Shown in pieces: positions 32,774 through 42,078 of a stretch of 64,000 nucleotides of DNA. Source of the DNA: Actinophytocola xanthii (GTDB lineage Bacteria; Actinomycetota; Actinomycetes; Mycobacteriales; Pseudonocardiaceae); the NCBI RefSeq assembly GCF_001921205.1, contig NZ_MSIE01000002.1, forward strand, positions 1 through 64,000. The letters are read 5' to 3'. The position numbers were made by a program, and so were the translations under genes. Every line of letters begins with the position of its first letter. Positions within the stretch are counted from its first letter, which is position 1. A model generated the notes under the pieces. That model had not been told where the DNA came from and ran no database searches. It was given only the letters and a program-made list of their open reading frames with translations.

Positions 32774-33352
32774 GTGGCCAGGCGAGGCGAGTCCCGGGAG
32801 CGGATGTTGCGCGCCGCGGCCCGGCTGTTCCAACGGCAGGGCTACGGCGCCACCGGCCTGAACCAGGTTGTCGAGGAGGGCTCGGCGCCGAAGGGCTCGC
32901 TGTACTTCCACTTCCCGGGCGGCAAGGAGCAGCTCGCCGCCGAGGCGGTGAGCATGGCCGGCGCCGAGCTGGGCACGGCGATGGCCGCCACGGCGGCGCG
33001 GGCCGAAGACGTCGGCGAGGCGATCATGGCGGTGGCCGAGCTGTTCGCCGCCGAGCTGGAGCGTTCGGACTACCGGGCCGGCTGCCCGGTGGCCACCGTC
33101 GCCCTGGACGCCGCCGCGGACAGCGAGCCGATCCGGGCCGCCTGCGATGGCACCTACTCGAGCTGGCTCGCCGGAATGGCCGAGCTGCTGCGCCGGCACC
33201 GGGTGGAGGACGCCGAGGCCGTCGCCGTGCTCGTGGTCTCGGCGATCCAGGGCGCGCTGCTGCTCGCCAGGGTCCGCCGCGACGCCACAGTCGTCCGATC
33301 CACGGCGAGGCAGGTGGCCGACCTGGCCCTCGCGGCGAAGGGAGCGAGATGA
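32774..33352 (+). CDS. TetR-family regulator, LmrA/YxaF type
   Basis: 192 residues from GTG 32774, apparently leaderless. The DNA-binding domain is RERMLRAAARLFQRQGYGATGLNQVVEEGSAPKGSLYFHFPGGKEQLA, with GSLYFHFPGGK typical of the LmrA/YxaF group. The ligand domain contains YRAGCPVATVALD, also typical. It overlaps the metallo-beta-lactamase gene by ATGA and should control the three-gene operon through the operator in its promoter. Confidence 0.9.
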   Translation: MARRGESRERMLRAAARLFQRQGYGATGLNQVVEEGSAPKGSLYFHFPGGKEQLAAEAVSMAGAELGTAMAATAARAEDVGEAIMAVAELFAAELERSDYRAGCPVATVALDAAADSEPIRAACDGTYSSWLAGMAELLRRHRVEDAEAVAVLVVSAIQGALLLARVRRDATVVRSTARQVADLALAAKGAR

Positions 33353-34179
33353 GGGTCCACCACCTCAACTGCGGTTCGGTCCGCACGATCGAGGCCACCT
33401 ACCCCGGGCTGTCCCCGGCTCCGGTGGTGAACCACTGCCTGCTCGTGGAGACCGACACGGCGGGGCTGGTGCTGGTCGAGACCGGCCTCGGCCTCGACGA
33501 CGTGCGCGACCCCGGCGGGTCGCTGGACGCCGACTGGGTCGCGTTCTGCGAACCCGCGCTGCGCGAGTCCGAGACCGCCCTGCGCCAGGTCGAGCGGCTC
33601 GGCCACGACCCCTCCGACGTGCGCCACGTGGTGGTGACCCACCTCGACGTCGACCACTGCGGCGGGCTGCCCGACTTCCCCCGGGCCTCGGTGCACGTCC
33701 TGGCGAGCGAGCTGGCCGCGGCGCTGTCCGGGAGCTACGGCCCGCGGTACCGGCCGGCCCACTGGGCGCACGGACCGCGCTGGGAGGTGTACGGCCCGGC
33801 CCGCGAGGAGCGGTGGTTCGGGTTCGACGCCATGCGGGTGCGGGGCGTCCCCGAGCTGCTGCTGGTGCCCCTGGGCGGGCACACGCCGGGACACACCGGA
33901 GTGGCCGTGCCCGACGGCGAGCGATGGCTCCTGCACGCCGGCGACGCGTACTACTACCACCGCGAGCTCGGCGAGCACCGGGAGCCGCACCCGCTGCTCG
34001 ATGTCATCCAGACCCGCGCCGAGGTGCACCGGGACCTGCGGCTGGGCACCCATGCCCGGCTGCGTGAGCTGGCCGCGACCCACGGGGACGAGGTGGCGGT
34101 GTTCTCCGCCCACGACCCGTGGGAGTTCGCCCGCTTCGCCGCGCCCACGGCTGCCGCCAGTCCGGGAGGGACGTCATGA
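33349..34179 (+). CDS. metallo-beta-lactamase-fold hydrolase
   Basis: 276 residues. The metal-binding motif is VVVTHLDVDHCGGLPDF (HxDxDH, residues ~97-103), with later histidines at GGHTPGHTGV, the Asp in LLHAGDAYYYH and the final His in FSAHDPWEF. The arrangement matches lactonase- or esterase-like members of the fold (AttM/AiiA-like groups). Sandwiched between TetR and nitrilase with ATGA overlaps on both sides, it probably processes a product or precursor of the nitrilase substrate. Confidence 0.88.
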   Translation: MRVHHLNCGSVRTIEATYPGLSPAPVVNHCLLVETDTAGLVLVETGLGLDDVRDPGGSLDADWVAFCEPALRESETALRQVERLGHDPSDVRHVVVTHLDVDHCGGLPDFPRASVHVLASELAAALSGSYGPRYRPAHWAHGPRWEVYGPAREERWFGFDAMRVRGVPELLLVPLGGHTPGHTGVAVPDGERWLLHAGDAYYYHRELGEHREPHPLLDVIQTRAEVHRDLRLGTHARLRELAATHGDEVAVFSAHDPWEFARFAAPTAAASPGGTS

Positions 34180-35123
34180 GAAGTCGCACCGTCGCGGTCG
34201 TACAGGCCGCGCCGCTGCTGTTCGACCTGCCGGAGACGCTGGGTCGTTTCGAGGCGCTGCTGGCCGACGCGAGCTCCGGTGGCGCTGAGCTGGTGGTGTT
34301 CCCGGAGGCGTTCGTCGGCGGGTACCCGAAGGGCGTGACCTTCGGGGCGACCGTCGGCTCCCGCACCGAGGAGGGGCGCGCGCTGTTCGCCCGCTACCGC
34401 CGGTCGGCGATCGAGATCCCCGGTGCGGAGTTCGATCTGCTGCGGGCCGCCGTCGCCGCGCACCGCGCGCACGTCGTGGTCGGGGTGATCGAGCGTGCCG
34501 GCCACACGCTCTACTGCACGGCGCTGCTGTTCGCCCCCGACGGCAGCCTCCTCGGCCACCACCGCAAGCTCGTGCCGACCGGCACGGAACGCCTGATCTG
34601 GGGCCAGGGTGACGCCTCCGATGTGGCCGTCGTGGACACCGACCTCGGCAGGGTCGGGATGGCGATCTGCTGGGAGAACTACATGCCGCTCTACCGCGGC
34701 GCGCTGTACCAGCAGGGAGTGGAGATCTACTGCGCTCCCACCGTCGACTGCCGGGACACCTGGGCGGCGAGCATGCGACACATCGGCGTCGAGGGCCGGT
34801 GCTTCGTGCTGTCCGCCGCCCAGTTCGCGGTGCGCGCCGACTACCCGCCGGACTTCCCGACCGATGTGGAGGAGGAGGTCCTGATCCGCGGCGGCAGCTG
34901 CGTCGTCGACCCGTTCGGCGCGTTGCTCGCGGGGCCGGTCTTCGACCGGCGGGACGTGCTGGTCACCGAGATCGACCTCGACCTGCTCGACGGCGCCTAC
35001 CTGGACCTCGACGTGGTCGGGCACTACGCCCGCCCGGATCTGTTCCGATTGACGACGACGGAGAAACAACCGCGGCGGCCGAGAAAATCCGGCCACAATG
35101 GACCATTCGATTCATCCGAATGA
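34176..35123 (+). CDS. nitrilase-family carbon-nitrogen hydrolase
   Basis: 315 residues from ATG 34176. The nitrilase catalytic triad is visible: Glu in VVFPEAFVGGYPKG, Lys in GHHRKLVPTGTERLIWGQGD, Cys in GMAICWENYMPLYR. The combination GGYPKG with RKLVPT-ERLIWG is that of true aliphatic/aromatic nitrilases (nitrile to acid plus ammonia) rather than amidases. The tail after ~290 is charged and poorly conserved. It is the last gene of the TetR/MBL operon, suggesting inducible nitrile breakdown. Confidence 0.9.
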   Translation: MRSRTVAVVQAAPLLFDLPETLGRFEALLADASSGGAELVVFPEAFVGGYPKGVTFGATVGSRTEEGRALFARYRRSAIEIPGAEFDLLRAAVAAHRAHVVVGVIERAGHTLYCTALLFAPDGSLLGHHRKLVPTGTERLIWGQGDASDVAVVDTDLGRVGMAICWENYMPLYRGALYQQGVEIYCAPTVDCRDTWAASMRHIGVEGRCFVLSAAQFAVRADYPPDFPTDVEEEVLIRGGSCVVDPFGALLAGPVFDRRDVLVTEIDLDLLDGAYLDLDVVGHYARPDLFRLTTTEKQPRRPRKSGHNGPFDSSE

Positions 35124-35169
35124 ATTCATAAATTCCCGTCCCATAACGCGAGCAAATTTCGGTTTGGTG

Positions 35170-35199
35170 TTGACCACCGCTCGCGGGCCTGGGCATACT
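35170..35199 (+). promoter_or_regulatory. promoter of the glycosylation/export operon (leaderless)
   Basis: TTGACC (35170-35175) and CATACT (35194-35199) are spaced by 18 bases. The GTG at 35207 follows seven bases after the -10, so the transcript should be leaderless. The flanking 35124-35165 is relatively AT-rich. Confidence 0.65.
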
Positions 35200-35206
35200 C
35201 CCGTGA

Positions 35207-36256
35207 GTGACCGTTGGAGAATTACCCGAGAAATTAGATCTTGGGCACCGCTTCACCAGCCCGCCCGACCTCGTCGTATGGGGTCTGGGAAAAGTGGGAA
35301 GCAATGTGCTCAGACAGATCGCCGACCGGCACCCGCACCGGAATTTCGCGGCGGTCACCAGCCAACCGCGTCGGGCCCTTCGCCTCGGGCGCAACGTCAC
35401 CCCCGCGGTGTTCGCGGAACTGGCCGACAACCGCGCCCCCGTGCTGGTCTGCGTCGCCGACGACGAGGCCGTGGCGCTGCGGTCGTGTGTGGAGGTGGAG
35501 GCCGGCCGTCTCGTCGTCGCGCGGCGCAACCACCGGCTGATCGAACGGTTTCTCGACCCGGGGACCTGGCGGGACCGTCCCGTGCTCGTGGTGACCAACC
35601 CGGTCGAACTGTTCTGCGCCAGGCTTGCGGAGGTCGCCGGTCACGAGTCCGTGTTCGGCGTGGGCATGCAGCTCGACGCGCAGCGCTGCCGGGACGTGCT
35701 CGCCGCCGGCTGGGCCGTCGACCTGGAACCACACGAGCTGCCCGTCACCGGCATGCACGGGCTCGGACCGGTTCCCGTGCTGTCGGCGGTACCAGGGCTT
35801 CTCGAACGGGTCGGCGCGCTGCCGTGGACGGTCGTCACGGCGAGACTCCAGGCCGCGGCGAACTCCTTCCGGCTGCCCTGGATCCGGCACCCGGAGCGGA
35901 TGGCGGCCGTGTTCGAGCGGCGTGGTCACGTGCCGTCGGACGACCCGCACGGCCGGGTCGCCGTCGCGGTCGCCGCGCTGACGGCCGCCGAGTTCGAGCG
36001 GGACCATCCACCCGCGGACAGGGCGATCGGCCACGTCGCGCGCCTCGTCGACGCCTGGTTCGACGGCGGCACGGTTCCCGTCGCCGGCCCGCGCCGGGTC
36101 AGCTCTCGCAACGACGAGCTGGTCTACCTCGGTGGCCTCGCCCGCCTCCCCGACGGTGAGTTCCGGGTTCCCGATCTGTCGCCAGTGGAGTCCGCGCTGG
36201 TGGCCGACCAGGTTGCCCGGATGCGGGCGCTCGCCGCGGCGGTGGCAGCCGCGTGA
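35207..36256 (+). CDS. lactate/malate dehydrogenase-like oxidoreductase
   Basis: 349 residues. An N-terminal Rossmann motif (VVWGLGKVGSNVLRQI, GxGxxG) is followed by LDH-superfamily landmarks: VVTNPVELF (the NPVD-like turn), FGVGMQLDAQRCRDVLA with the catalytic Asp and substrate Arg, and VTGMHGLGPVPV with the catalytic His. So the catalytic residues of a 2-hydroxyacid dehydrogenase are present, but overall sequence is far from housekeeping LDH or MDH and the substrate loop is atypical. As first gene of an operon with two glycosyltransferases and exporters it may tailor a natural product; that is inference. Confidence 0.72.
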   Translation: MTVGELPEKLDLGHRFTSPPDLVVWGLGKVGSNVLRQIADRHPHRNFAAVTSQPRRALRLGRNVTPAVFAELADNRAPVLVCVADDEAVALRSCVEVEAGRLVVARRNHRLIERFLDPGTWRDRPVLVVTNPVELFCARLAEVAGHESVFGVGMQLDAQRCRDVLAAGWAVDLEPHELPVTGMHGLGPVPVLSAVPGLLERVGALPWTVVTARLQAAANSFRLPWIRHPERMAAVFERRGHVPSDDPHGRVAVAVAALTAAEFERDHPPADRAIGHVARLVDAWFDGGTVPVAGPRRVSSRNDELVYLGGLARLPDGEFRVPDLSPVESALVADQVARMRALAAAVAAA

Positions 36257-37497
36257 ACGGGCACCACGTACTGGTCATCTCCCTGCAGGTGGGCGACAGC
36301 GCGTCCAAAGGACACCTGAACCCGCTCGTCGGCGTCGTGCAGCACCTCTTGGCGCGTGGCCACCGGGTCAGCTGGCTCCCCCTGCCGGCCGCCGTCGGTC
36401 CGGCGGACCGGGCGCAGCTGGCCGAGGTGGGCGTCGAGCTCCTCGACACCCCGGCCCTGCCCGCCGGCATCCTCGCCGGACCTCGGCAGATGGCGGCGGT
36501 CGCGCGTGACCCGGCCCGGGTCTGGGCGGTTTACCACTCGTTCCTGCTGGCCCCCGTGCCGCACCTGCTCGAGGACGTCCGCGCGCTGCTGGACCGGTTG
36601 CGGCCGGACGTCGCCGTCGTGGACACCATGTCCTACCCCGGAATCATCGCCTGTGAGCTGGCGGAGCTGCCCTGGGTCGGCGTATGCGCGGGACTGAAGC
36701 TCGTGCACCCGCCGGGTTTCGGCCCGGCCTACCGCGGCGACATGTCCGCTGTCGTGGCACCGAGAGCGGACCTGTTCGCCCGGTACGGACTTGACCCCGA
36801 CTTCCGCCTCTTCGAGTGTCCTTCACCGACGGCCAACGTGGTGTTCGGTACCGAGGAGCTCGTCGGCAACGTCAGCCCACCGGCCAACACCTCGCTCGTC
36901 GGACCCACCATCACCCCGCGACATCGAGGCGACGAGACCGAGTTCCCGTTCCACCTGGTCCCTGAGGACCGGCAGCTCGTCTACGCGTCGTTCGGAAGTG
37001 TCCACACCGGACTCACAATCCACGGTGTGGTCGAGGCGCTGGTCGAGGCGACAGGCAAGCTCGGCGCGTGTCTGGTGATCAGCTCGGAGGCGGTGGACCA
37101 GCGCGCCGAGGAGCTGCCGGACCACGTGATCACCACGTGCTACGCACCGCAGCTCGAGATGCTCGCCCACGCCGACGCGTTCGTCACCCACGGCGGTGCC
37201 AACTCGGTCATGGAGGGCCTCTACAGCGGCGTGCCGCTGCTCGTCGTCCCGCTGGCCAGCGACCAACCGTTGCAGGCGCGCCTGGTGGAGAGGGCCGGCG
37301 CCGGGATCGCCGTCGACCCGGCGGACCTGACGACGGACTCGGCGATGGCCGCGCTCGCGCGGCTGCTCGACCCGGACGGTCCGATCCGGCACGCGGTGGC
37401 CCGGGTCCAGAAGTCCTACCGGGCCAACGACGGCGCACGGCGGGCGGCCGAAATCGTCGAGCGGGTCGCGGCGGCGCGGGGAGGAGCCCGTGGGTAG
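36253..37497 (+). CDS. GT1-family (UGT/MGT-like) glycosyltransferase
   Basis: 414 residues from GTG 36253, overlapping the previous stop by GTGA. A GT-B fold: N-terminal VLVISLQVGDSASKGHLNPLVGVVQHLLARGHRVSW (acceptor domain), VYASFGSVHT linking to the donor domain, and the nucleotide-sugar motif FVTHGGANSVMEGLYSGVPLLVVPLASDQ. This is the macrolide/UDP-glycosyltransferase group that decorates small molecules. It is coupled to the following GT2 gene by an eight-base overlap. Confidence 0.9.
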   Translation: MNGHHVLVISLQVGDSASKGHLNPLVGVVQHLLARGHRVSWLPLPAAVGPADRAQLAEVGVELLDTPALPAGILAGPRQMAAVARDPARVWAVYHSFLLAPVPHLLEDVRALLDRLRPDVAVVDTMSYPGIIACELAELPWVGVCAGLKLVHPPGFGPAYRGDMSAVVAPRADLFARYGLDPDFRLFECPSPTANVVFGTEELVGNVSPPANTSLVGPTITPRHRGDETEFPFHLVPEDRQLVYASFGSVHTGLTIHGVVEALVEATGKLGACLVISSEAVDQRAEELPDHVITTCYAPQLEMLAHADAFVTHGGANSVMEGLYSGVPLLVVPLASDQPLQARLVERAGAGIAVDPADLTTDSAMAALARLLDPDGPIRHAVARVQKSYRANDGARRAAEIVERVAAARGGARG

Positions 37498-38407
37498 CCC
37501 GACGCGGTGCAGTGTCATCGTTCCGACCTACAACCGCAGGCGGCTGCTCGAGCTCACGCTCACCTCGCTCGCCCGGCAGACCCTACCCGGAGACCAGTTC
37601 GAGGTGCTGGTGGTCGACGACGGCTCGAGCGACGGCACCGCCGAACTGGCCCAGGGGTTCGCCGACCGGCTCGACCTGCGGTACTTCTTCCAGTCCGACG
37701 AGGGCTACCGGCTGGCCCGCGCACGCAACGTGGGCATCGAGCACGCCCGCGGCGACATCTGCGTGTTCGTCGACTCCGGTGTGCTGCTCCACTCGGGATG
37801 TCTGCGGGCCCATGTGGACGACCACGACGCCACGCCGCACCCGCGGGTGGTGAACGGGTACGTGTACTGCTTCAACCTCGACAACGACGACGCGCAACGC
37901 ATCCGGGCGTTCGTCGACCTCGACGACCTCGACGCCACCATCGCGGCGATGGCCGCGCGGGGAGCGTGGCCGGACCTCCGCGAGCCGTTCTACACCCGGT
38001 ACACCGACCACTTCGGACACGTTCCCGCGCCGTGGCTGATGGCCTGGGGCTGCCACCTGTCGGCGCGGACAGAGCAGCTGCGCTCGGTGGGCATGTGCGA
38101 CGAGGCGTTCCGGCAGTGGGGCGGTGAGGACCTCGACCTCGCCTACCGGTTGCACCGCGACGGCGCGCGGTTCAGCGTGAACAGGGCAGCCGCCTCCATC
38201 CACTACCCACACGAGAAGGACCACGGCGACAACGCGAGGTCCGCCCGCCAGAACTACCGCTACATCGCGGGCAAGTACCGGACGCCGATCACCCGGCTGC
38301 TGACCGAGGTGCCGCGGGTCGACTTCGGCACGCTCAACGAGGTCATCTCGGACCGGGGTCTGCCCAGCTGCGCGGAGTACCTGGCGCGGGGCAGGGCGGC
38401 CGGATAG
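37490..38407 (+). CDS. GT2-family glycosyltransferase with GT27-like C-terminal domain
   Basis: 305 residues from GTG 37490, with a G-rich GGGGAGGAG site upstream. A GT-A fold: CSVIVPTYNRRRLLELTLTSL, VLVVDDGSSDGTAELA, ARARNVGIEHARGDICVFVDSG (metal-site DxD variant DSG). The C-terminal block WGGEDLDLAYRLHRDGARF is that of the galactosyltransferase/GalNAc-transferase-like domain, where Glu-Asp contact the acceptor. It likely adds a second sugar to the same product as the GT1 enzyme. Confidence 0.88.
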   Translation: MGSPTRCSVIVPTYNRRRLLELTLTSLARQTLPGDQFEVLVVDDGSSDGTAELAQGFADRLDLRYFFQSDEGYRLARARNVGIEHARGDICVFVDSGVLLHSGCLRAHVDDHDATPHPRVVNGYVYCFNLDNDDAQRIRAFVDLDDLDATIAAMAARGAWPDLREPFYTRYTDHFGHVPAPWLMAWGCHLSARTEQLRSVGMCDEAFRQWGGEDLDLAYRLHRDGARFSVNRAAASIHYPHEKDHGDNARSARQNYRYIAGKYRTPITRLLTEVPRVDFGTLNEVISDRGLPSCAEYLARGRAAG

Positions 38408-38411
38408 CGGC

Positions 38412-40256
38412 ATGGCACGACGCTCCTGGTTGCGGCAGCTCACCGCCCGGCGGGACATCGCCGCGCTGCTGCCCCGCGCCGGTTCCGGGCTCGTCGCGGC
38501 GCTGGCCGGGGCGAACCTGCTGCTGGGCGTGCTGCCGGTCGTGTTCGCCGTGGCGACGGCACTGGTGCTCGGAGGAGTTCCGGCGGCCGTCGAGGCCGGC
38601 TCGGACTCGGCGGCGTGGAGCGCGCTCGTCGCGGCGTTCGGCGTGGCGGCCGCCGCGTTCGTCGCCAGGCAGCTGCTCGCACCGGCCGAGCGCGCCCTCG
38701 CCGAGCTCGCCGCGCGCCGCGTGGACGGCGGGGTGTTCGACGAGCTGATGGCGGCGGCGCTGCGCAGCCCCGGACTCGGTCCGCTCGAGGACCAGCAGGC
38801 CCTCGACGCGCTGCGGACCGCCGCGCGGGAGGTGGAGTTCGGCGTGCGGAGCCCGGGCCGGGCCGCCACCGGCCTGCTGGCGCTGGTCGCCCGCTACACC
38901 GAGCTCGCCGGGTACGCCGTCGCGCTGGGCGTCGTGTTCTCCTGGTCGGCCGCCGCGGTCCTGGTCGGCGTGGTCCTATTGTTCCGCCACGGGCAGCGCG
39001 GCGGGCTGCGGCGCTACGCCGACGTGCGGGTTCGACTCGCCGCCGACGAACGGGAGATCGACTATCTGCGCGGCCTGGCCGCCGGAGCCGAGGCGGGCAA
39101 GGAGATCCGGGTCTTCGGCCTGGCCGGTTGGCTGCGCGCGCGCCTGCGCGAGACCCACCTCCGTTTCCTGCGCCCGCTCTGGGCCGAGCGCCGGCGCATC
39201 TACCTGTGGCCGTTCGTCTGGCTCTCGGTGCTGGGGCTGGCGGTCACCGGGCTGGTCCTCGGGATACTCGGCGCGAGCGGGCACTCGCTGGGGCTCGCCG
39301 ACGTCGTGCTCGTCGCGCAGGCCACGCTCGGCATGCTGCGCTTGGCGGAGCACTACCCCGAGGCGGACATGCCGACGGTGATCGGCATGAGCGCCTGGGA
39401 CGCCGTCCGCCGCTTCGCCGACCAGGTCCCTCCTCCGCCGGAGCCCTCGTCGGGAGCGGCGGTGCCCGAACCGGTCGGCACGATCCGGTTCGACAAGGTC
39501 TCGTTCCGCTACCCGGGCCAGCGCCGGATGGTCTTCGACGGTCTGGACCTGACGATTCCCGTCGGCCGCTGTACCGCCCTCGTCGGGGTGAACGGCGCGG
39601 GCAAGACCACGCTGGTCAAGCTGCTGGCCCGGCTCTACGAGCCCACCGCCGGCGCGATCAGGCTGGACGGCGTCGACATCCGTGCCTTCCCGCTCCCCGA
39701 ATGGCGGGCCAGGCTCAGCGTGATCTTCCAGGACTTCGTGCGATACGAGGCGTCGGTCGCCGACAACATCGGGCTCGGCGCCGTCGCCCACCTGGACGAC
39801 CGGCAGGCCATCGCCGACCTCGTGGCGTCGGTCGGGCTGGCCGGCCCGGTGGGCCGGCTTCCCCGCGGTCTGGACACCCCGCTCGCCCGGCACCTGCGCG
39901 GGGGAGCGGAGCTGTCCGGCGGGCAGTGGCAGCGCGTGGCGCTCGCCCGGGCGCTGTTCGCGGTGCGCCACGGGGCGCCGATCGTGGTGCTGGACGAGCC
40001 GACGGCGAGCCTCGACCCGCGGGTGGAGGCCGGCTTTCTCGAGGAGTTCAGCCGCCTCGCCGAGGGCGCCACGACGCTGCTGATCTCGCACCGGTTCTCG
40101 ACCGTGCGCCATGCCGACCTCGTGGTCGTCCTCGAGCACGGCCGGGTCACCGAGCAGGGCAGCCACGCCGAGCTGATGGCCCGCGACGGGAGCTACGCCC
40201 GGCTGTTCCGGTTGCAGGCCGACCGGCTCACCGGCGCCGGGGAACCAACCCGGTGA
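38412..40256 (+). CDS. ABC exporter half-transporter (membrane + ATPase), first of a pair
   Basis: 614 residues. Residues ~20-320 are an ABC exporter membrane domain with about six helices. Residues ~350-600 are the ATPase: Walker A GVNGAGKTT, Q-loop VIFQDFVRYEASV, signature LSGGQWQR, Walker B IVVLDEPTAS, H-loop ISHRFSTVRHAD. The GQWQR signature and the FQDFVRYE Q-loop match those in exporters of modified peptides and glycosylated metabolites. It overlaps the second half-transporter by GTGA and probably forms a heterodimer with it. Confidence 0.9.
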   Translation: MARRSWLRQLTARRDIAALLPRAGSGLVAALAGANLLLGVLPVVFAVATALVLGGVPAAVEAGSDSAAWSALVAAFGVAAAAFVARQLLAPAERALAELAARRVDGGVFDELMAAALRSPGLGPLEDQQALDALRTAAREVEFGVRSPGRAATGLLALVARYTELAGYAVALGVVFSWSAAAVLVGVVLLFRHGQRGGLRRYADVRVRLAADEREIDYLRGLAAGAEAGKEIRVFGLAGWLRARLRETHLRFLRPLWAERRRIYLWPFVWLSVLGLAVTGLVLGILGASGHSLGLADVVLVAQATLGMLRLAEHYPEADMPTVIGMSAWDAVRRFADQVPPPPEPSSGAAVPEPVGTIRFDKVSFRYPGQRRMVFDGLDLTIPVGRCTALVGVNGAGKTTLVKLLARLYEPTAGAIRLDGVDIRAFPLPEWRARLSVIFQDFVRYEASVADNIGLGAVAHLDDRQAIADLVASVGLAGPVGRLPRGLDTPLARHLRGGAELSGGQWQRVALARALFAVRHGAPIVVLDEPTASLDPRVEAGFLEEFSRLAEGATTLLISHRFSTVRHADLVVVLEHGRVTEQGSHAELMARDGSYARLFRLQADRLTGAGEPTR

Positions 40257-42037
40257 ACGGGCTCCTCGCCGGTGCCCGAACGATGGCCACGACCGCCTGG
40301 CGGACGAGCCGGGGCCGGACCGCACTGGCCGTGGCCCTGATGGTGGCCGGTGCCGTCGCGGCTCCGCTGCTGGCGGCGGCGCTGGGCTGGATGGTCGTCG
40401 AGATCGTCTCCGGTGACGGCGGCCGGGCGGCGCTCGCCGGGGTGACGGCGGGCGTGCTGGCGGTCATGGTGCTTACCCTCGGCCACTTCGCGCACCTCGC
40501 CTACTACGAGATCGCCGAGCTGGCCGAGCTGGACTTCGACGAGCGCCTGATCGAGGTGTCGAACGGGTCGCCGGGCATCGAGCACCACGAGCTGGCCGAG
40601 CACGCCGACGCGCTGACCGTGCTGCGCCAGGAGGGCCGGCAGTTCCGCACCGGCCTGGAGGCGCTGCTGAACGGTCTGGGCCTGGTCCTCGCCGTGACCC
40701 TCACCGCGGCCCTGCTGGCCGCGCGGAACCCGGTGCTGCTGCTCCTCCCCGTCGCGGCGGTGCCGCCCCTGCTCGCCGGGCGCTGGGCCGAGCGGACCGT
40801 CGACCGCGCCAGAACGGCGACCGCCGAGCCGACCAGGGCCGCGCTCAACCTGTTCCACCTGGCCACCTCGCCCCGGGCGGCGGGCGAACTGCGGGTGTGC
40901 GGGGTCCAGGACGAGCTGCGGGCCAGGCACGGCCGGCTGTGGGCCACGGCGACGCGGGGCCTGTGGCGCGCCCAGCTGAGGGCGACCTGGGTCCGTGCGG
41001 CGGGGCAGCTCGTGTTCGCGCTCGCCTACGTCGGCGGCGTGCTGCTCGTGGTGCAGGACGCGGCCGACGGGCGGCGCGGCGTCGGCGACGTCGTGGTGGT
41101 CATCGTGCTCGCCGGCCAGGTGAACCAGCAGGTCGCGACGGCGGTCACCCTGCTACAGGACCTCCAGCGGGCGGCCGGCGCCTACCGCCGGCTCGCCGAG
41201 GTCGGCGCCGCGGTGACCTCGTCCGCGGCACCGACGCCGCGCACGCGGCCGCCGCGTCGGCTGCGTACCGGGATCGAGCTCGCCGGGGTGACGTTCGCCT
41301 ATCCCGGCACGGACGCCCCGGTGATGCGCGAGGTCGACCTCCGCCTCCCCGCCGGCGCCACCGTCGCACTCGTCGGCGAGAACGGTGCCGGCAAGTCGAC
41401 GCTGGTCAAGCTGCTGTGCGGGTTCTACCGGCCCTCGGCCGGCCGCATTCTCGTGGACGGGACGGACCTGCACGCCATGCCCCTTGGCGAGTGGCACGCC
41501 CGGATCGCTGCGGGGTTCCAGGACTTCGTGCGCTACGAGCTCTCGGCCCAGGAGGCGGTCGGCGTCGGTGACCTGCCCCGGGTCCGGTCCGAGCCGGCCG
41601 TGCGAGCGGCGCTGGACCGCGCCCAGGCCGCCGGTGTCCTCGACGACCTGGCCGACGGCGCACGCACCCAGCTGGGCAAGAGCTTCGCCGACGGGGCGGA
41701 GCTGTCCGGCGGGCAGTGGCAGAAGCTCGCGCTGGGGCGGGCGATGATGCGGGAGGCGCCGCTGCTGCTGGTCCTGGACGAGCCGGCGTCGGCGCTGGAC
41801 CCCGAGGCGGAGCACGACCTGTTCCAGCGCTACGCCGAGCACGCCGGCCGCGTCGCGGCCAGGACCGGCGGGGTCACCGTCCTGGTGTCCCACCGGTTCT
41901 CCACCGTGCGCTCGGCCGACCTGATCGTCGTCCTCGAGGACGGCCAGGTGGTGGAGTCGGGCGACCACGCCACCCTCGCCGCCGGATCGGGCCCCTACGC
42001 CGAGCTGTCCGCGCTCCAGGCGCGGGCCTACGGCTGA
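40253..42037 (+). CDS. ABC exporter half-transporter, second of a pair
   Basis: 594 residues from GTG 40253. It has an N-terminal membrane domain (RTALAVALMVAGAVAAPLLAAALGWMVV; GLVLAVTLTAALLAARNPVLLLLPVAAVPPLLAG). The ATPase domain has Walker A GENGAGKST, Q-loop AGFQDFVRYELSA, signature LSGGQWQK, Walker B LLVLDEPASALD, H-loop VSHRFSTVRSAD. The two halves are close in Q-loop and signature sequence, so they likely arose by duplication. It ends the operon that begins at 35207. Confidence 0.9.
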   Translation: MNGLLAGARTMATTAWRTSRGRTALAVALMVAGAVAAPLLAAALGWMVVEIVSGDGGRAALAGVTAGVLAVMVLTLGHFAHLAYYEIAELAELDFDERLIEVSNGSPGIEHHELAEHADALTVLRQEGRQFRTGLEALLNGLGLVLAVTLTAALLAARNPVLLLLPVAAVPPLLAGRWAERTVDRARTATAEPTRAALNLFHLATSPRAAGELRVCGVQDELRARHGRLWATATRGLWRAQLRATWVRAAGQLVFALAYVGGVLLVVQDAADGRRGVGDVVVVIVLAGQVNQQVATAVTLLQDLQRAAGAYRRLAEVGAAVTSSAAPTPRTRPPRRLRTGIELAGVTFAYPGTDAPVMREVDLRLPAGATVALVGENGAGKSTLVKLLCGFYRPSAGRILVDGTDLHAMPLGEWHARIAAGFQDFVRYELSAQEAVGVGDLPRVRSEPAVRAALDRAQAAGVLDDLADGARTQLGKSFADGAELSGGQWQKLALGRAMMREAPLLLVLDEPASALDPEAEHDLFQRYAEHAGRVAARTGGVTVLVSHRFSTVRSADLIVVLEDGQVVESGDHATLAAGSGPYAELSALQARAYG

Positions 42038-42078
42038 GCGGGTTGGCCTGCGGCCCGCCGGGCGCGAAAATCGGGGGC

